Below, piece after piece: positions 13,824 to 23,600 of a stretch of DNA of 28,050 nucleotides (position 1 is the stretch's first letter; each line of letters starts with the position of its first letter). The stretch comes from JASFHF01 sp050123335 (GTDB taxonomy: Bacteria; Pseudomonadota; Gammaproteobacteria; UBA12402). A program made the position numbers and the translations under genes. Below the pieces are notes generated by a model. It was not told where the DNA came from. It searched no databases and saw only the letters and a program-made list of their open reading frames with translations. The stretch spans positions 1 through 28,050 of the forward strand of contig JASFHH010000020.1 in NCBI GenBank assembly GCA_050123335.1, in the 5' to 3' direction.

Positions 13824-16445
13824 TCATGATCGGCCACCCTTTTCATCAGACTCTTCATCATCAGATTCTTCTTCATCGGGCTCCTCTTCATCAGACCATT
13901 CATCATCAGATTCTTCTTCATCAGACTCCTCTTCATCAGACCATTCATCATCAGATTCTTCTTCATCAGATTCTTCTTCATCAGACTCCTCTTCATCAGA
14001 CCATTCATCATCAGATTCTTCTTCATCAGGCTCCTCTTCACCAGACAATTCATCATCAGATTCTTCTTCATCAAACCCTTCGTCTTCAGACCATTCTTCG
14101 GCTTCTTCTTCCTCCTGCAATGAATCAATTAATTCCTGGGTTAATTGTACAATTTCTGATGGCTCAGAAATATCATGTATCATTGGGGGATAACTGGTTG
14201 CCAATTGCATATCTTTAATAAGTTCCTGAGTAACGCTTGCCGCTTGCTGATCAGATTTGCCAAATAAACGCACCACATATTCTAACTGTTGTGCACATTG
14301 AGCTTTTCGTAACAATACAGCTCCAAAATTTGGTAACTCGTCTTCGCTGATCATTTCCCTAGTTAAATCCGGCAAATTAACCTTAGTAAACACATCCAAG
14401 CTGTCTTCACTAATCTGTTCTTCCTCTTCTGCTGAAATTTTTTCAAAATCAGTTTCGAACAATGCTGCCTTTTTATCATGGTATGCAATTAATGCTGCCA
14501 CGCCTCGTTCAATCAAGGTTGGTGCCGAATCATTTCTGATTGTATCGGCAATCAATTTAATTTCAGAACTAGTTTCAATTTCCGGTAAAGTCAAATCTCC
14601 AGATTCAACTAACTCTTCAATACGATGTAAGCGTTCTTCAAATTCAATTAACTTTCTAGTCGATGGTTTATCAACTTTCAGGAATTGATTTAATCTCATT
14701 TTTGCTACTGGTTGAGGATTAGCATAGAACGATTTGGCGCGCACAATTTTTGATTTGAAAAATATATGCATTTCACCCAAACCTTGTTCTTTTAAATCCA
14801 ATAAATCAACTCTGGCGCGCCTTTCTGAAGAAGCGCTCCTAGCATCAAGATAAGTGTTTGTAACACTTTGTGCATTTGTTTGAAATGAATCAACTTTAGT
14901 CACAAATGCTTCACCTGCGGTTTTAGAGAAAAATTCCCACGTTTCAACCGGGTCTTCTAATTTCATTGCAATTTTAATATTAGTATTTGCACCAATTGAT
15001 GCTGCTTCTTCTTTTGAAGCTTTTTGAAAAGCAGGTAAATCTTGCCCTGCAAATACTACCGAAAATCCTAACGAGCGCGCCTGGGCTGGAACTACCGCAA
15101 AACCTTCAACCGCATAATATCCATACTCATCAAGAATACACATGTAAGGAGTTGGAGCATTAGTTGGTTTGCGCAAAACTATATCTTTATACTCTCCTTC
15201 GACTTCTTCACCTAATCCCGCTGCCATCATTGCTTTTAATGATGCAATAATTACTTTTCCTAGGTTTGATAATTCATCTGGAGATTTTTCCAGCGCGGGT
15301 AACAATACTACTAAAATACGACGGTTTAACACTACATCTTTTAAATCAACTTCTGCTAAATTGGTTCTTAAAATATGCCCGTAAGTGTCTGCCAAAGAAG
15401 TAAATACCCGCACTAACTGCATAGTAATAAAACCATGCTGCTCTAAAACTTGTGAAACCTGTTGGCCTTTTTTCTCTTTATTATAACCAGGTAAGTTTAC
15501 TACATAATTATATAACGGCTCTATTACTACTGGCGGAACATCAGCTAAACTCACAGATTCTTGGCCTTGGCGCGGAAAAACTTTGTCAATCACGATTGAT
15601 TCAAGCCGATCTAACTCAAAATAATTACGAATAACGTTCGCATCCAGTAAAATTTTTCCCTGATCACGCATGTATACCAAAGGTTTCATCAACGCTTCTA
15701 CAAACGAAATCGCACGATTTTTCCACATGTCTCCATCTGGAGATTGACTCGCCGATGCCATCATGCTAACAACCAATTGTGATAACATACTTGATGAGCC
15801 ATTGGCGAATGGGTTTAAGGTGTTCGACAAACGATGTTCCTGCGGTCCAACAATATCACGCGCACCTGTCATAAAGTTAACCAACAATACATCATCTTCC
15901 CGGCCTAACGCCCGCGCCATAGAAAATATTTTAGAAAATAACGTATTATCACCTTTACCATCGACATAAATAAATCCACTACCAAATAATAACGCATTAT
16001 ATCCCAACGAAACCAACGTTTCAGTTTTACCACTTCCGGTTGAACCGAAAATTAAAGTATGCGTCCGCATATCTTCATTGTTAAACCACAATTCTTCATT
16101 CGTGTTTTTTTCGTTACCATAATAACAAATTCCTCCAGCCATTTTTGGAGTTTTGCCATCAGGCTGTAAATCATTATAATCTTTTCTTTTTGCTCGCATT
16201 GGCATGCGAAACGGCAACATCGCTTTGCGGGTATAAGAATAAAGAAAAATGCCAACAGCTAGCACAAAAATAAAATCAACAATTCCTTCAAAGAAAAAAG
16301 CAGAAACAGCCAATGCTATTAATATCATTGCCGCATTTCGTGCATCTTGAAAAAAATCACGCACACGCTGACCTAACGTTCTGACATCACGAATCAGTTG
16401 CGTTGGATCTTGTTCATGTCTGCTTTCCAGGCCTCGTAGTACCAT
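13824..16445 (-). CDS. icmO: IcmO/DotL, type IV coupling ATPase with long acidic repeat tail
   Basis: 873 residues against ~783 in Legionella. DotL is the VirD4-like inner-membrane coupling protein that receives effectors with IcmS/IcmW, LvgA, DotN and DotM. Two membrane segments lie at about 36-70. Walker A is GSTGSGKT (134-141), Walker B CILDEYGYY (about 435), and the ATPase core runs to about 590. The region 600-775 matches the adaptor-binding C-terminal part in position. The last 96 residues (778-873) are extra: nearly all Asp, Glu and Ser with periodic Trp, in 15-residue repeats of the type SDDEWSDEEESDEEE. ATG 16445 has a GAGAGG ribosome site and is preceded by a GGTGTC hairpin that separates it from icmP. 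Confidence 0.94.
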   Translation of the reverse strand: MVLRGLESRHEQDPTQLIRDVRTLGQRVRDFFQDARNAAMILIALAVSAFFFEGIVDFIFVLAVGIFLYSYTRKAMLPFRMPMRAKRKDYNDLQPDGKTPKMAGGICYYGNEKNTNEELWFNNEDMRTHTLIFGSTGSGKTETLVSLGYNALLFGSGFIYVDGKGDNTLFSKIFSMARALGREDDVLLVNFMTGARDIVGPQEHRLSNTLNPFANGSSSMLSQLVVSMMASASQSPDGDMWKNRAISFVEALMKPLVYMRDQGKILLDANVIRNYFELDRLESIVIDKVFPRQGQESVSLADVPPVVIEPLYNYVVNLPGYNKEKKGQQVSQVLEQHGFITMQLVRVFTSLADTYGHILRTNLAEVDLKDVVLNRRILVVLLPALEKSPDELSNLGKVIIASLKAMMAAGLGEEVEGEYKDIVLRKPTNAPTPYMCILDEYGYYAVEGFAVVPAQARSLGFSVVFAGQDLPAFQKASKEEAASIGANTNIKIAMKLEDPVETWEFFSKTAGEAFVTKVDSFQTNAQSVTNTYLDARSASSERRARVDLLDLKEQGLGEMHIFFKSKIVRAKSFYANPQPVAKMRLNQFLKVDKPSTRKLIEFEERLHRIEELVESGDLTLPEIETSSEIKLIADTIRNDSAPTLIERGVAALIAYHDKKAALFETDFEKISAEEEEQISEDSLDVFTKVNLPDLTREMISEDELPNFGAVLLRKAQCAQQLEYVVRLFGKSDQQAASVTQELIKDMQLATSYPPMIHDISEPSEIVQLTQELIDSLQEEEEAEEWSEDEGFDEEESDDELSGEEEPDEEESDDEWSDEEESDEEESDEEESDDEWSDEEESDEEESDDEWSDEEEPDEEESDDEESDEKGGRS
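13866..14060 (-). repeat. 45-bp tandem repeats encoding the DotL acidic tail
   Basis: Codons for DotL residues 796-860 consist of four 45-bp units (SDDEWSDEEESDEEE with S/P and W/L variants) and one 15-bp partial unit (SDEEE), built on shorter TCATCAGA/TCTTCTTCA blocks. Several units are identical or nearly so in DNA. Such nested repeats are prone to slippage and recombination; changes in whole units keep the frame. Confidence 0.9.
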
Positions 16446-16461
16446 TAATACCTCTCATCAT

Positions 16462-16499
16462 GGGTGTCAGGCACCCGTCAAAGGAGGGTGTCTGACACC
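16462..16499. repeat. GGTGTC-type hairpin between icmP and icmO
   Basis: Left arm GGTGTCAGGCACCC (16463-16476) and right arm GGGTGTCTGACACC (16486-16499) are reverse complements with one mismatch, around a 9-base loop (GTCAAAGGA). Each arm is itself a short palindrome. It fills most of the 58-bp gap and ends four bases before the icmP stop codon (minus-strand order). Its design (GGTGTC ends, 9-base loop) matches the element at 6606-6668. Confidence 0.85.
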
Positions 16500-16503
16500 A
16501 TGT

Positions 16504-17634
16504 TCATTGCTCAACATCCGGTTTATAAATAATATTACTGATCGCTTCTTCCAATCCTATTACCGCTTCTTCAATCATGGGCGTTTTTAAAGCGGTTCCC
16601 ATTTCTTTCTCCGCCAACCAATGAGCAAAAGGACCTGCTACTTCACTCATGACTGTCTGTCGACCAACCGCATTCAACATAAACCACAATTTTCTATCAA
16701 CCGGCTTTAACCAAAGAAATTCAGCGCTCGAAATAACCCCATCAGTACGGGCTAATTGCAACATCGAAGCCATCACCGTAAGTAAATAAGCGTGTTTTTG
16801 GTTAATTTCAACAACAGCAGGATAATTTTTATATTTCTTTAATAATTCTTCTGTACCAGAAAAATCTAATTTTCCTGATTTTGCAGAATGCGAAATTTTA
16901 TTTAAAAGTTCTCTTGATTCATCCGATTTTCTTGCTGCTTTTGCCGCAAAGGCAGCATAAAGAGCTTTAACATGCGGCTTAAGATTTTCTGCTCCCGGCC
17001 ACAAATATCCTAATTGTGCTGCAAAAATTTTATTTGCTTTATTTTTTAAAACTGTTGCTACTATTTTTTCACGGCTTCCAAGCACTCTTTCTTTCGTTTC
17101 TCTTTTTTTTACTTTTAATAATTTATATTTTTTTGCAAAACGCATCGGCGATAACGCCATCGCCCATGCCCCTTTGTCAATATCCTCTTTTACTAAATCC
17201 AATGACATTACCGGGGACTCATACGGCCAAATCTCTGTTTCAGAGTTAAGCAACGACTTCATATTATGAGTACGTTTAAAACCAGTTGTAGCACTTTTAA
17301 AATAAAGCACCACTCCCAGTAACACCATGATGATAACTAATGGAATCCGTAAATAATATCCCACTTTACCCGCAACAAGTACAACTGTAGGAAACGAAAC
17401 TTGTTGTGGATTAGCGCTTAAAATCAGTGATTTTGTTTGGCCAAGAACATCAGCAAAAAATTGAATGATTGTGATCTCAAAAAGCTTAAAATGAAAAAAC
17501 AACTTAACTAATTCAGTATGTGCAAAATACCAGGCCCCCCAAAGAAATATAAATATTCCTATGATAACCCATACAATGCCCATGGATCCTTCATGCTGTC
17601 CTCCCCCGCCTTGCTGTTGCTGTGCTGGTGGCAT
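16504..17634 (-). CDS. icmP: IcmP/DotM, inner-membrane partner of the DotL coupling complex
   Basis: 376 residues from ATG 17634, exactly the length known for Legionella IcmP. An earlier in-frame ATG at 17670 would add 12 residues, but the AGGAAAGAGGG ribosome site points to 17634. A Gln/Gly-rich start precedes two membrane segments (about 19-37 and 84-112). The cytosolic domain carries basic and helical regions, including WPYESPVMSLDLVKEDIDKG and LGYLWPGAENLKPHVKALYAAFAAKA. DotM binds DotL and recognises acidic (Glu-rich) effector signals through basic patches. It is the first gene of this block; icmQ, R, S and T do not precede it here. Confidence 0.94.
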   Translation of the reverse strand: MPPAQQQQGGGGQHEGSMGIVWVIIGIFIFLWGAWYFAHTELVKLFFHFKLFEITIIQFFADVLGQTKSLILSANPQQVSFPTVVLVAGKVGYYLRIPLVIIMVLLGVVLYFKSATTGFKRTHNMKSLLNSETEIWPYESPVMSLDLVKEDIDKGAWAMALSPMRFAKKYKLLKVKKRETKERVLGSREKIVATVLKNKANKIFAAQLGYLWPGAENLKPHVKALYAAFAAKAARKSDESRELLNKISHSAKSGKLDFSGTEELLKKYKNYPAVVEINQKHAYLLTVMASMLQLARTDGVISSAEFLWLKPVDRKLWFMLNAVGRQTVMSEVAGPFAHWLAEKEMGTALKTPMIEEAVIGLEEAISNIIYKPDVEQ

Positions 17635-17999
17635 ATAACCCTCTTTCCTCCAAAATTCGCAGTTTCGCACTCATGTTACGCATAAGTGCAGAACATTAGT
17701 TTCCCCATATTAAACAATAGCATATACCCATAATACTGCAAGCTAATGCGCTGACCTCACCCCTATTATTTTCCTTGTGATTTAGAAAATCAACATTAGG
17801 AGCGCCAAACAAGTTTTTCAATACAATCAAGAGTTTATTGCAAACGAACTCGCGTTATGTGCTGTCAAAATTAAGCCCATTTGCTATAATTAGTGTGAAT
17901 TTATAGTTATTTTTAGTTGGAAATTTGGTATCTTATGCTAGCGGCTTTGAATGATGTTTAGTCATTGGCCTTCTAGGCATATATCAGTAAATAGAAATT
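17635..17999. other. 365-bp divergent intergenic region between icmP and the zinc-finger gene
   Basis: No gene is seen. The plus-strand promoter at 17882-17890 is described separately. The icmP promoter should lie at about 17640-17760; a TATTAT and a TAATAT occur on that strand, but no convincing -35 pairs with them, and no PmrA-type CTTAAG repeat is present. A short palindrome GCCT-TCT-AGGC is at 17968-17978, in the leader of the zinc-finger gene. Confidence 0.5.
17882..17890 (+). promoter_or_regulatory. Extended -10 promoter for the zinc-finger gene
   Basis: TGCTATAAT is a perfect extended -10 (TGn plus TATAAT at 17885-17890). The -35 region 17 bases upstream is weak (CTGTCA, 17862-17867), which extended -10 promoters tolerate. 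The implied leader is about 100 bases, and no strong ribosome site precedes the ATG at 18000. Confidence 0.55.
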
Positions 18000-18695
18000 A
18001 TGGAAAAAAATCGAAAAGGAACAAAAGTCTGCTCAATTTGCCATATTCGCAAACCGATCTCTGAGTTTTTGTTAAGTACCTCCGGTTATGCAAAAAAATA
18101 TAGCAATGTTTGCCATGCCTGCCGTTTAAAAAAACGTAAAAAAGCCTTCTTCGCCAAAGATGAAGACGAAGGCGGAAAAAGCGGCGGTTTAAAAATTGAT
18201 TACAACGCAAAATTATTTGAGTCCTTAAAACAAGAAGAAAAAAAAGAAAAAATCGAGGAAGCAAAAAAAGAAGCACACGAAGAAACTGATGAGATTGAGG
18301 CTCTAAAAAAAGAAAAAAAACAAAAGGCCGCTAAAGAAACTAAATCCCGCACCGCAAAATCATTGATCGAGCGTTTAGCCAGCCTGCTATCCAAACAAAA
18401 ACGCACCGAAACTATTATCGCTAATGCTTTATACGATACATATCAAACAAACGCTCTCACCGATGGAATAGATGCAGCCGGCGCGCTAAAAGCCTTAGGG
18501 CCGGAATGGGGCAAAAGAATGGCAGATTTTCGCAGATTTAGCGGTATTAATGCGCTTTTATCTTTAACCGTTACTTATGCAGCATTCGGCGGCAAAATTA
18601 CCGAAGCAGCCCGACAATCTGATAAATCAATGCAATCTAATCAATTGCTCGACACCGCAAAAGAAATTTTTGAACATCATACTTTTTCCAAATAA
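18000..18695 (+). CDS. Uncharacterised protein with four-Cys zinc-finger-like N terminus
   Basis: 231 residues; I do not recognise a named family for the whole protein. Residues 11-41 carry CSIC-x23-CHAC, with KPISEF after the first pair, the pattern of small treble-clef/HNH-like zinc modules (CxxCxxxKPxxEF...CxxC) found in phage and nuclease-associated proteins. Residues 75-120 are a highly charged Lys/Glu helix, probably a coiled coil. The last ~110 residues (SLIERLASLLSKQ... to the end) are a separate helical domain. No membrane segment or signal peptide is seen. It is divergent from icmP with its own promoter, and not obviously co-transcribed with the NRPS gene 139 bases downstream. It may be a DNA/RNA-binding regulator, an adaptor or a secreted substrate; the sequence does not decide. 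Confidence 0.7.
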   Translation: MEKNRKGTKVCSICHIRKPISEFLLSTSGYAKKYSNVCHACRLKKRKKAFFAKDEDEGGKSGGLKIDYNAKLFESLKQEEKKEKIEEAKKEAHEETDEIEALKKEKKQKAAKETKSRTAKSLIERLASLLSKQKRTETIIANALYDTYQTNALTDGIDAAGALKALGPEWGKRMADFRRFSGINALLSLTVTYAAFGGKITEAARQSDKSMQSNQLLDTAKEIFEHHTFSK

Positions 18696-18706
18696 CGTGT
18701 GTTATT
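18691..18706 (+). terminator. Weak hairpin at the stop of the zinc-finger gene
   Basis: AATAAC (18691-18696) and GTTATT (18701-18706) pair around GTGT, overlapping the stop codon. The stem is short and AT-rich and no long T run follows, so this is a marginal terminator. Confidence 0.25.
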
Positions 18707-18777
18707 TATGCAAAAAAGCCTTCAGCCATTTAAAATGCTATTAAAGTCACATCTCGCGTTTTGAGACACAATGTGTA

Positions 18778-18826
18778 TATAATTAACGTAAGCGCTGTCT
18801 TATTCGGAAATTGCTTATCAAGGAGG
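18778..18826 (+). promoter_or_regulatory. -10 element and strong Shine-Dalgarno of the NRPS gene
   Basis: TATAAT is at 18778-18783. TTGAGA at 18761-18766 is too close (11 bases) to be its -35, so the promoter needs another contact or an activator. AAGGAGG at 18820-18826 is a near-perfect ribosome site eight bases before ATG 18835 and fixes the NRPS start. Confidence 0.5.
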
Positions 18827-18834
18827 GTATCGAA

Positions 18835-20620
18835 ATGACCATTCATGAATGGTTTAAGGAGCAAGCCAAAAAACATCCTGATAGTATTGCTTTGACATTT
18901 GGTAATGAGGTATTGACTTATCAGCAGCTGGATGACAAAGCTAATCAATTAGCACATTATTTGCGCAAAAAATATCCTGGTAAAAAATCGTTAAAGAACA
19001 TTTTAATTGGTTTATGTATCGAACGCAGCATAGAAATGATCGTAGGGATATTAGGTATTTTAAAAGCCGGCGCAGCTTATGTGCCATTAGATCCATCTTA
19101 CCCACAAGATCGATTATTATTCATGCTGCGTGACACAAAAGTCAAAATGCTGTTAACCAAAAAAAATGTTTTATCCCGTTTGTCTTTTTTGTCTAAAGAA
19201 ATGAAAAAAATAATCTGCCTTGATGATGACTGGAAACAAATTGTCAAAAGCTCTCATGCTGTTCCGCAAATAAAAAGCTCTGTGAAAGATTTGGCTTACG
19301 TAATATATACTTCTGGAACGACAGGTACTCCAAAAGGAGTGTTGATTACTCATAAAAATGTACAAAGATTATTTACTGTGACACAACCGAAATTTAATTT
19401 TAACAAAAATGATGTATGGACTCTTTTTCATTCATATGCGTTTGATTTTTCGGTATGGGAAATCTGGGGAGCGTTGCTTCATGGCGGACGTTTGGTCATT
19501 GTACCACAATATATTACTCAGGATTTGCAAAAATTTTGTTATCTATTGCAAAAAGAAGGCGTTACCGTTTTAAATCAAACTCCGTCTGTTTTTTACCAGC
19601 TTATGAATATAATATTGCAGGAAAAGATATCTTTAAATTCATTGCGGTATATTATTTTTGGTGGAGAAGCTTTGAATTTAAAGATGCTACGTTCCTGGTG
19701 GGGTATTTATGGTGATAAACATCCTTTATTGATAAATATGTACGGTATTACTGAAACCACTATACATGCAACGTATCGTGCTTTAAGTAAAAAAGATTTA
19801 AAAAACGCATCCAGATCGATTATCGGAAAAATATTGTCGGATTTAAGTTTCTATATTTTTGATAAAAACATGCTCTCTGTGACCAAAGGAAAAACCGGGG
19901 AATTATACATTGGCGGAGCAGGGCTGGCGCGCGGTTATTTAAATCGCCCGGATTTAACTAGAGAAAGATTTATTCACAACCCTCTTAATAAACATGAACG
20001 TCTTTATAAAACGGGCGATCTAGTTAGCTTATTAAAAAACGGGGATTTGATTTACAAAGGAAGATCTGATGATCAGGTCAAAATCCGCGGATTCCGCATA
20101 GAGCTCGGTGAAATTAATACGGCATTAAATGAACATCCGGACATTAGTCAGCAAATAGTAATATTATATGAAAAATCCGGAAAAAAATATCTTGTTGCTT
20201 ATTATATATCTAATAAAAATAAAAAAATCTCTGAAGATTTATTACGAAAAGCTTTGGAAAAGAAATTACCCAGTTACATGGTGCCGGCATTTTTCGTGCA
20301 GCTTAAAGCATTTCCATTAACGCCTTCAGGTAAAATAAACCGCAAGGCATTACCTAGTCCTTTTGCCACTGTGAAATCAAAACGCAAAATCAAATTTCGC
20401 AATAAAAATGAAAAAATTCTGGCTGATATTTGGCAAAAAATATTGAACGTTGATAACATAGGTCTTTACGATGATTTTTTTCATATAGGCGGTAATTCAT
20501 TAAACGCCACCCAGATTGTATTGCGTATTAATCATCAGTTTAATATCAATTGTACAGTTGAAATATTATTTTACTATCCAACTATAGATCAATTGGCAAA
20601 ATTTATTGGCGAACAAGTAA
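18835..20620 (+). other. NRPS module 1: adenylation (Thr predicted) and thiolation
   Basis: A1 has core motifs YTSGTTGTPKG (residues ~158), NMYGITETT (~301), KIRGFRIELGE (~416) and TPSGKINRKALP. Specificity-pocket residues by alignment to GrsA: D-F-W-N-I-G-M-I-H-K, one conservative change from the known Thr code DFWNIGMVHK. T1 carries IGGNSLNA with Ser555. No C domain precedes A1, so this is the initiation module. Confidence 0.8.
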
Positions 20621-23600
20621 AAAAAGAACAATTTAAATGGCAGCCTATACCTCGTTTAAACCGGAAGCATCCGTTGAAGCTTTCTTTTGCTCAACAAAGA
20701 TTATGGTTTATTGATCAATATGAACAGCATCATCTTGGGGCTTATAACATTCCTATCGCAATAAAACTCAAGGGAACTCTGAATAAATCGGCTTTGGAAA
20801 AAAGTTTGAATTATCTTATTCAAAGGCATGAAAGTTTTCGTACCAAGTTTGTCAGCATAACAGGCAAACTGCAGCAAAAGATTGTTAGAAAATATATTTT
20901 GAAATTAAAAACAGAAGTTGTTAACCAGCAGAAATTGAAAGAAATATTACGTGAGGAGGCAGCCTTTCAGTTTGACCTTTCCAATGTACCATTAATACGT
21001 GTGCGGCTACTTAAGACAGGAAAAACTCGACACGTATTAATAATTAATCAACATCATATTATCAGCGATGGTTGGTCGGTGGAAATACTGATACGGGAAC
21101 TTGGCGAGATTTATAATAAATATATTAACCGGCAAAAACCTGATCTTCCGGCTTTAAAAGTTGAATATGCTGATTTTGCTTATTGGCAAAAACAGCAATT
21201 ACGGGATAAAAAGATCAAGAAAGAACTTAAATATTGGCAACAGAATTTAAATGATTTTGCCAATTTACAGCTGCCTACTGATTTTCCAAGACCTGCAGAC
21301 AAAACTTATAATGGAAAACATTACCGGTTTAATATCAATAAGCACTTAACAAAATTGATTAAAGAAACAGGTAAAGCGTCTAAAACAACCTTGTTCATGG
21401 TGTTGCTGGCTGCTTTTAATGTATTACTTAAAATCTACAGCAATCAGAACGATATAATTGTAGGTTCGCCAATTGCTAACCGTAATCACCCAATGGTGGA
21501 AAACATTATTGGCTTTTTTGTAAATACTTTAGTTTTACGCAATAATTTGTCGAATAGTCTGACTTTTGCTGAGCTATTACAGCAGATCAAGCAAACTTGT
21601 TTGAATGCTTATGCTAATCAGGATATCCCTTTTGATTACCTGGTAGAAAAATTAAAAATTGAGCGAGATATAAGCATGTCGCCTATTTTTCAGGTGATGT
21701 TTATTTTACAAAACAAAGTTACAGAAACTGATTTGATACTGCAAAAAATGCAAACTGAAAGGTTATATTTTGAAACTAATAATGCAAAATTTGATTTAAT
21801 CTTAGAAATTATCGAGTCAAAACACAGCCTGAATGCAGTTATAGAGTACAATTCAGATTTGTTTTATCCGGAAACTATTATCAGAATGGCTGAACATTTT
21901 ATTATTATTCTGCAAACAGTTATTTCTAATGTTAATTATCCAATTGATAAAATACTTTTATTAACCAAATGGGAGCAGCATCAGATTCTTGATAAGTGGA
22001 GCAACAAAAAATCTACGCCTATTCCCAAAAAATCGTTGCAGCAATTGTTTGAGATGCAAGTTAGAAAGTATCCTAATCATATTGCTGCAGATCATAATGG
22101 TGCAGTATTAACATATAAAGAACTAAATAAAAAAGCTAACCAGATTGCGCGTTATATTCGAAAAACGTATCAGAAAAAATATAAGCATTCTTTGGCAAAA
22201 GACATATTGATTGCTCTTTTTACTGCTCGTGGTTTGAATGCTGTTGTTAGTATTTTGGCAATATTAAAAGCAGGCGGAGCCTATGTCCCTCTTGATCCGG
22301 ATTATCCGAAAAAACGAATTAAGTATATATTATCAGATTCTCAAGCCAAATTAATTTTGACTTGCGGTAGAGAGGCATCAGCACTACTCAGTTTAAATGA
22401 TAAAAAAATTAAAAACAAAATGATTAATTTAGATGACGCAAGTTTGTTTGCTGGAGAATCATCTGTTAATTTGCGTAATTTCAATAACGAAACAGATTTA
22501 GCTTATGTAATATATACATCTGGTTCTACCGGTAAGCCGAAAGGGGTCGCGGTTGAGCATAGAGGAATAGTCCGTCTGATTATAAAAAATAATTACATCC
22601 ATATTTCATCCAGTGACAGAATAGCGCAAGGAGGCAAATTATCTTTCGATGCTTCGACATTCGAAATATGGGGAGCATTGTTAAATGGAGCACGTTTAGT
22701 ATTTATTGATTCCAAGACATTAATTTCTACCCATGAACTAGCTGCGTTTTTAGCCAGAAAAAAAATTAGCATCCTTTGGCTTACAGCTGCGATATTTGAG
22801 CATCATGCTTTGGAAGTTCCAACAATTTTTAAAAGGCTTAAATATCTGTTGGCCGGGGGCGATATATTATCACCACAGGCAGTAAATAATATTATTAACA
22901 GCAAACAATATAAACCTGCTCATTTGATTGATGGCTATGGCCCCACAGAAAACACATCTTTTACTACCACCTATAATATTACTGATCATATAAAAGAAAA
23001 GCATTCTGTTCCTATCGGAAAATTCATTACTAATACTTTTGGCTATATTTTAGGAGAAAAACTACTTCCAGCTCCTATTGGGATTCCCGGTGTGCTATAT
23101 GCAGGCGGCATAGGTCTTGCTCGTGGATATTTACATCGCCCAGAGTTAACCAAAGAAAAATTTATCAAAAATCCTTTCAATTCTTCTGCAGATTCCAGAA
23201 TTTATAATACTGGTGATTTAGTAAGATGGCTTCCTGACGGAAATATTGAGTTTTTAGGGCGTGAAGATTTGCAGGTAAAAATAAGGGGTTTTAGGATAGA
23301 ACTCGGAGAAATTGAAGTTTGTTTGGGACAACATAAAGCCATTAAACAATGTGTTGTAATAGTTTATGCTAACAAAAACGGCGTTAAACATTTAGCAACA
23401 TATTATACTGTTAGCAAAAAAGTAAGCGTAAGTGAACTGAGAAAATTTTTATCTGGATTGCTTCCAAAATATATGATTCCTGATTATTTTATAGAATTAG
23501 ACAAATTTATTATTACCCCAAATGGTAAAATAGATCGCAATGTCTTGCCGGCACCAACCCGACATATGCAACATATAAAAATGGCCAAACATTATGTGGC

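Noticed and set aside
13866..14075. CRISPR-like appearance of regular repeats
   Set aside because: Units are contiguous coding repeats with no unique spacers, and they translate in frame as the DotL tail.
13826..14218. Open frames on both strands across the DotL acidic repeats (His/Leu-rich on plus, Met/Lys/Leu-rich on minus)
   Set aside because: They are out-of-frame readings of the 45-bp repeats; composition is purely repeat-driven, and the DotL frame is continuous with a conserved ATPase.
17635..17670. Upstream ATG 17670 as icmP start
   Set aside because: The downstream ATG 17634 has a better Shine-Dalgarno and gives exactly the family length of 376 residues.
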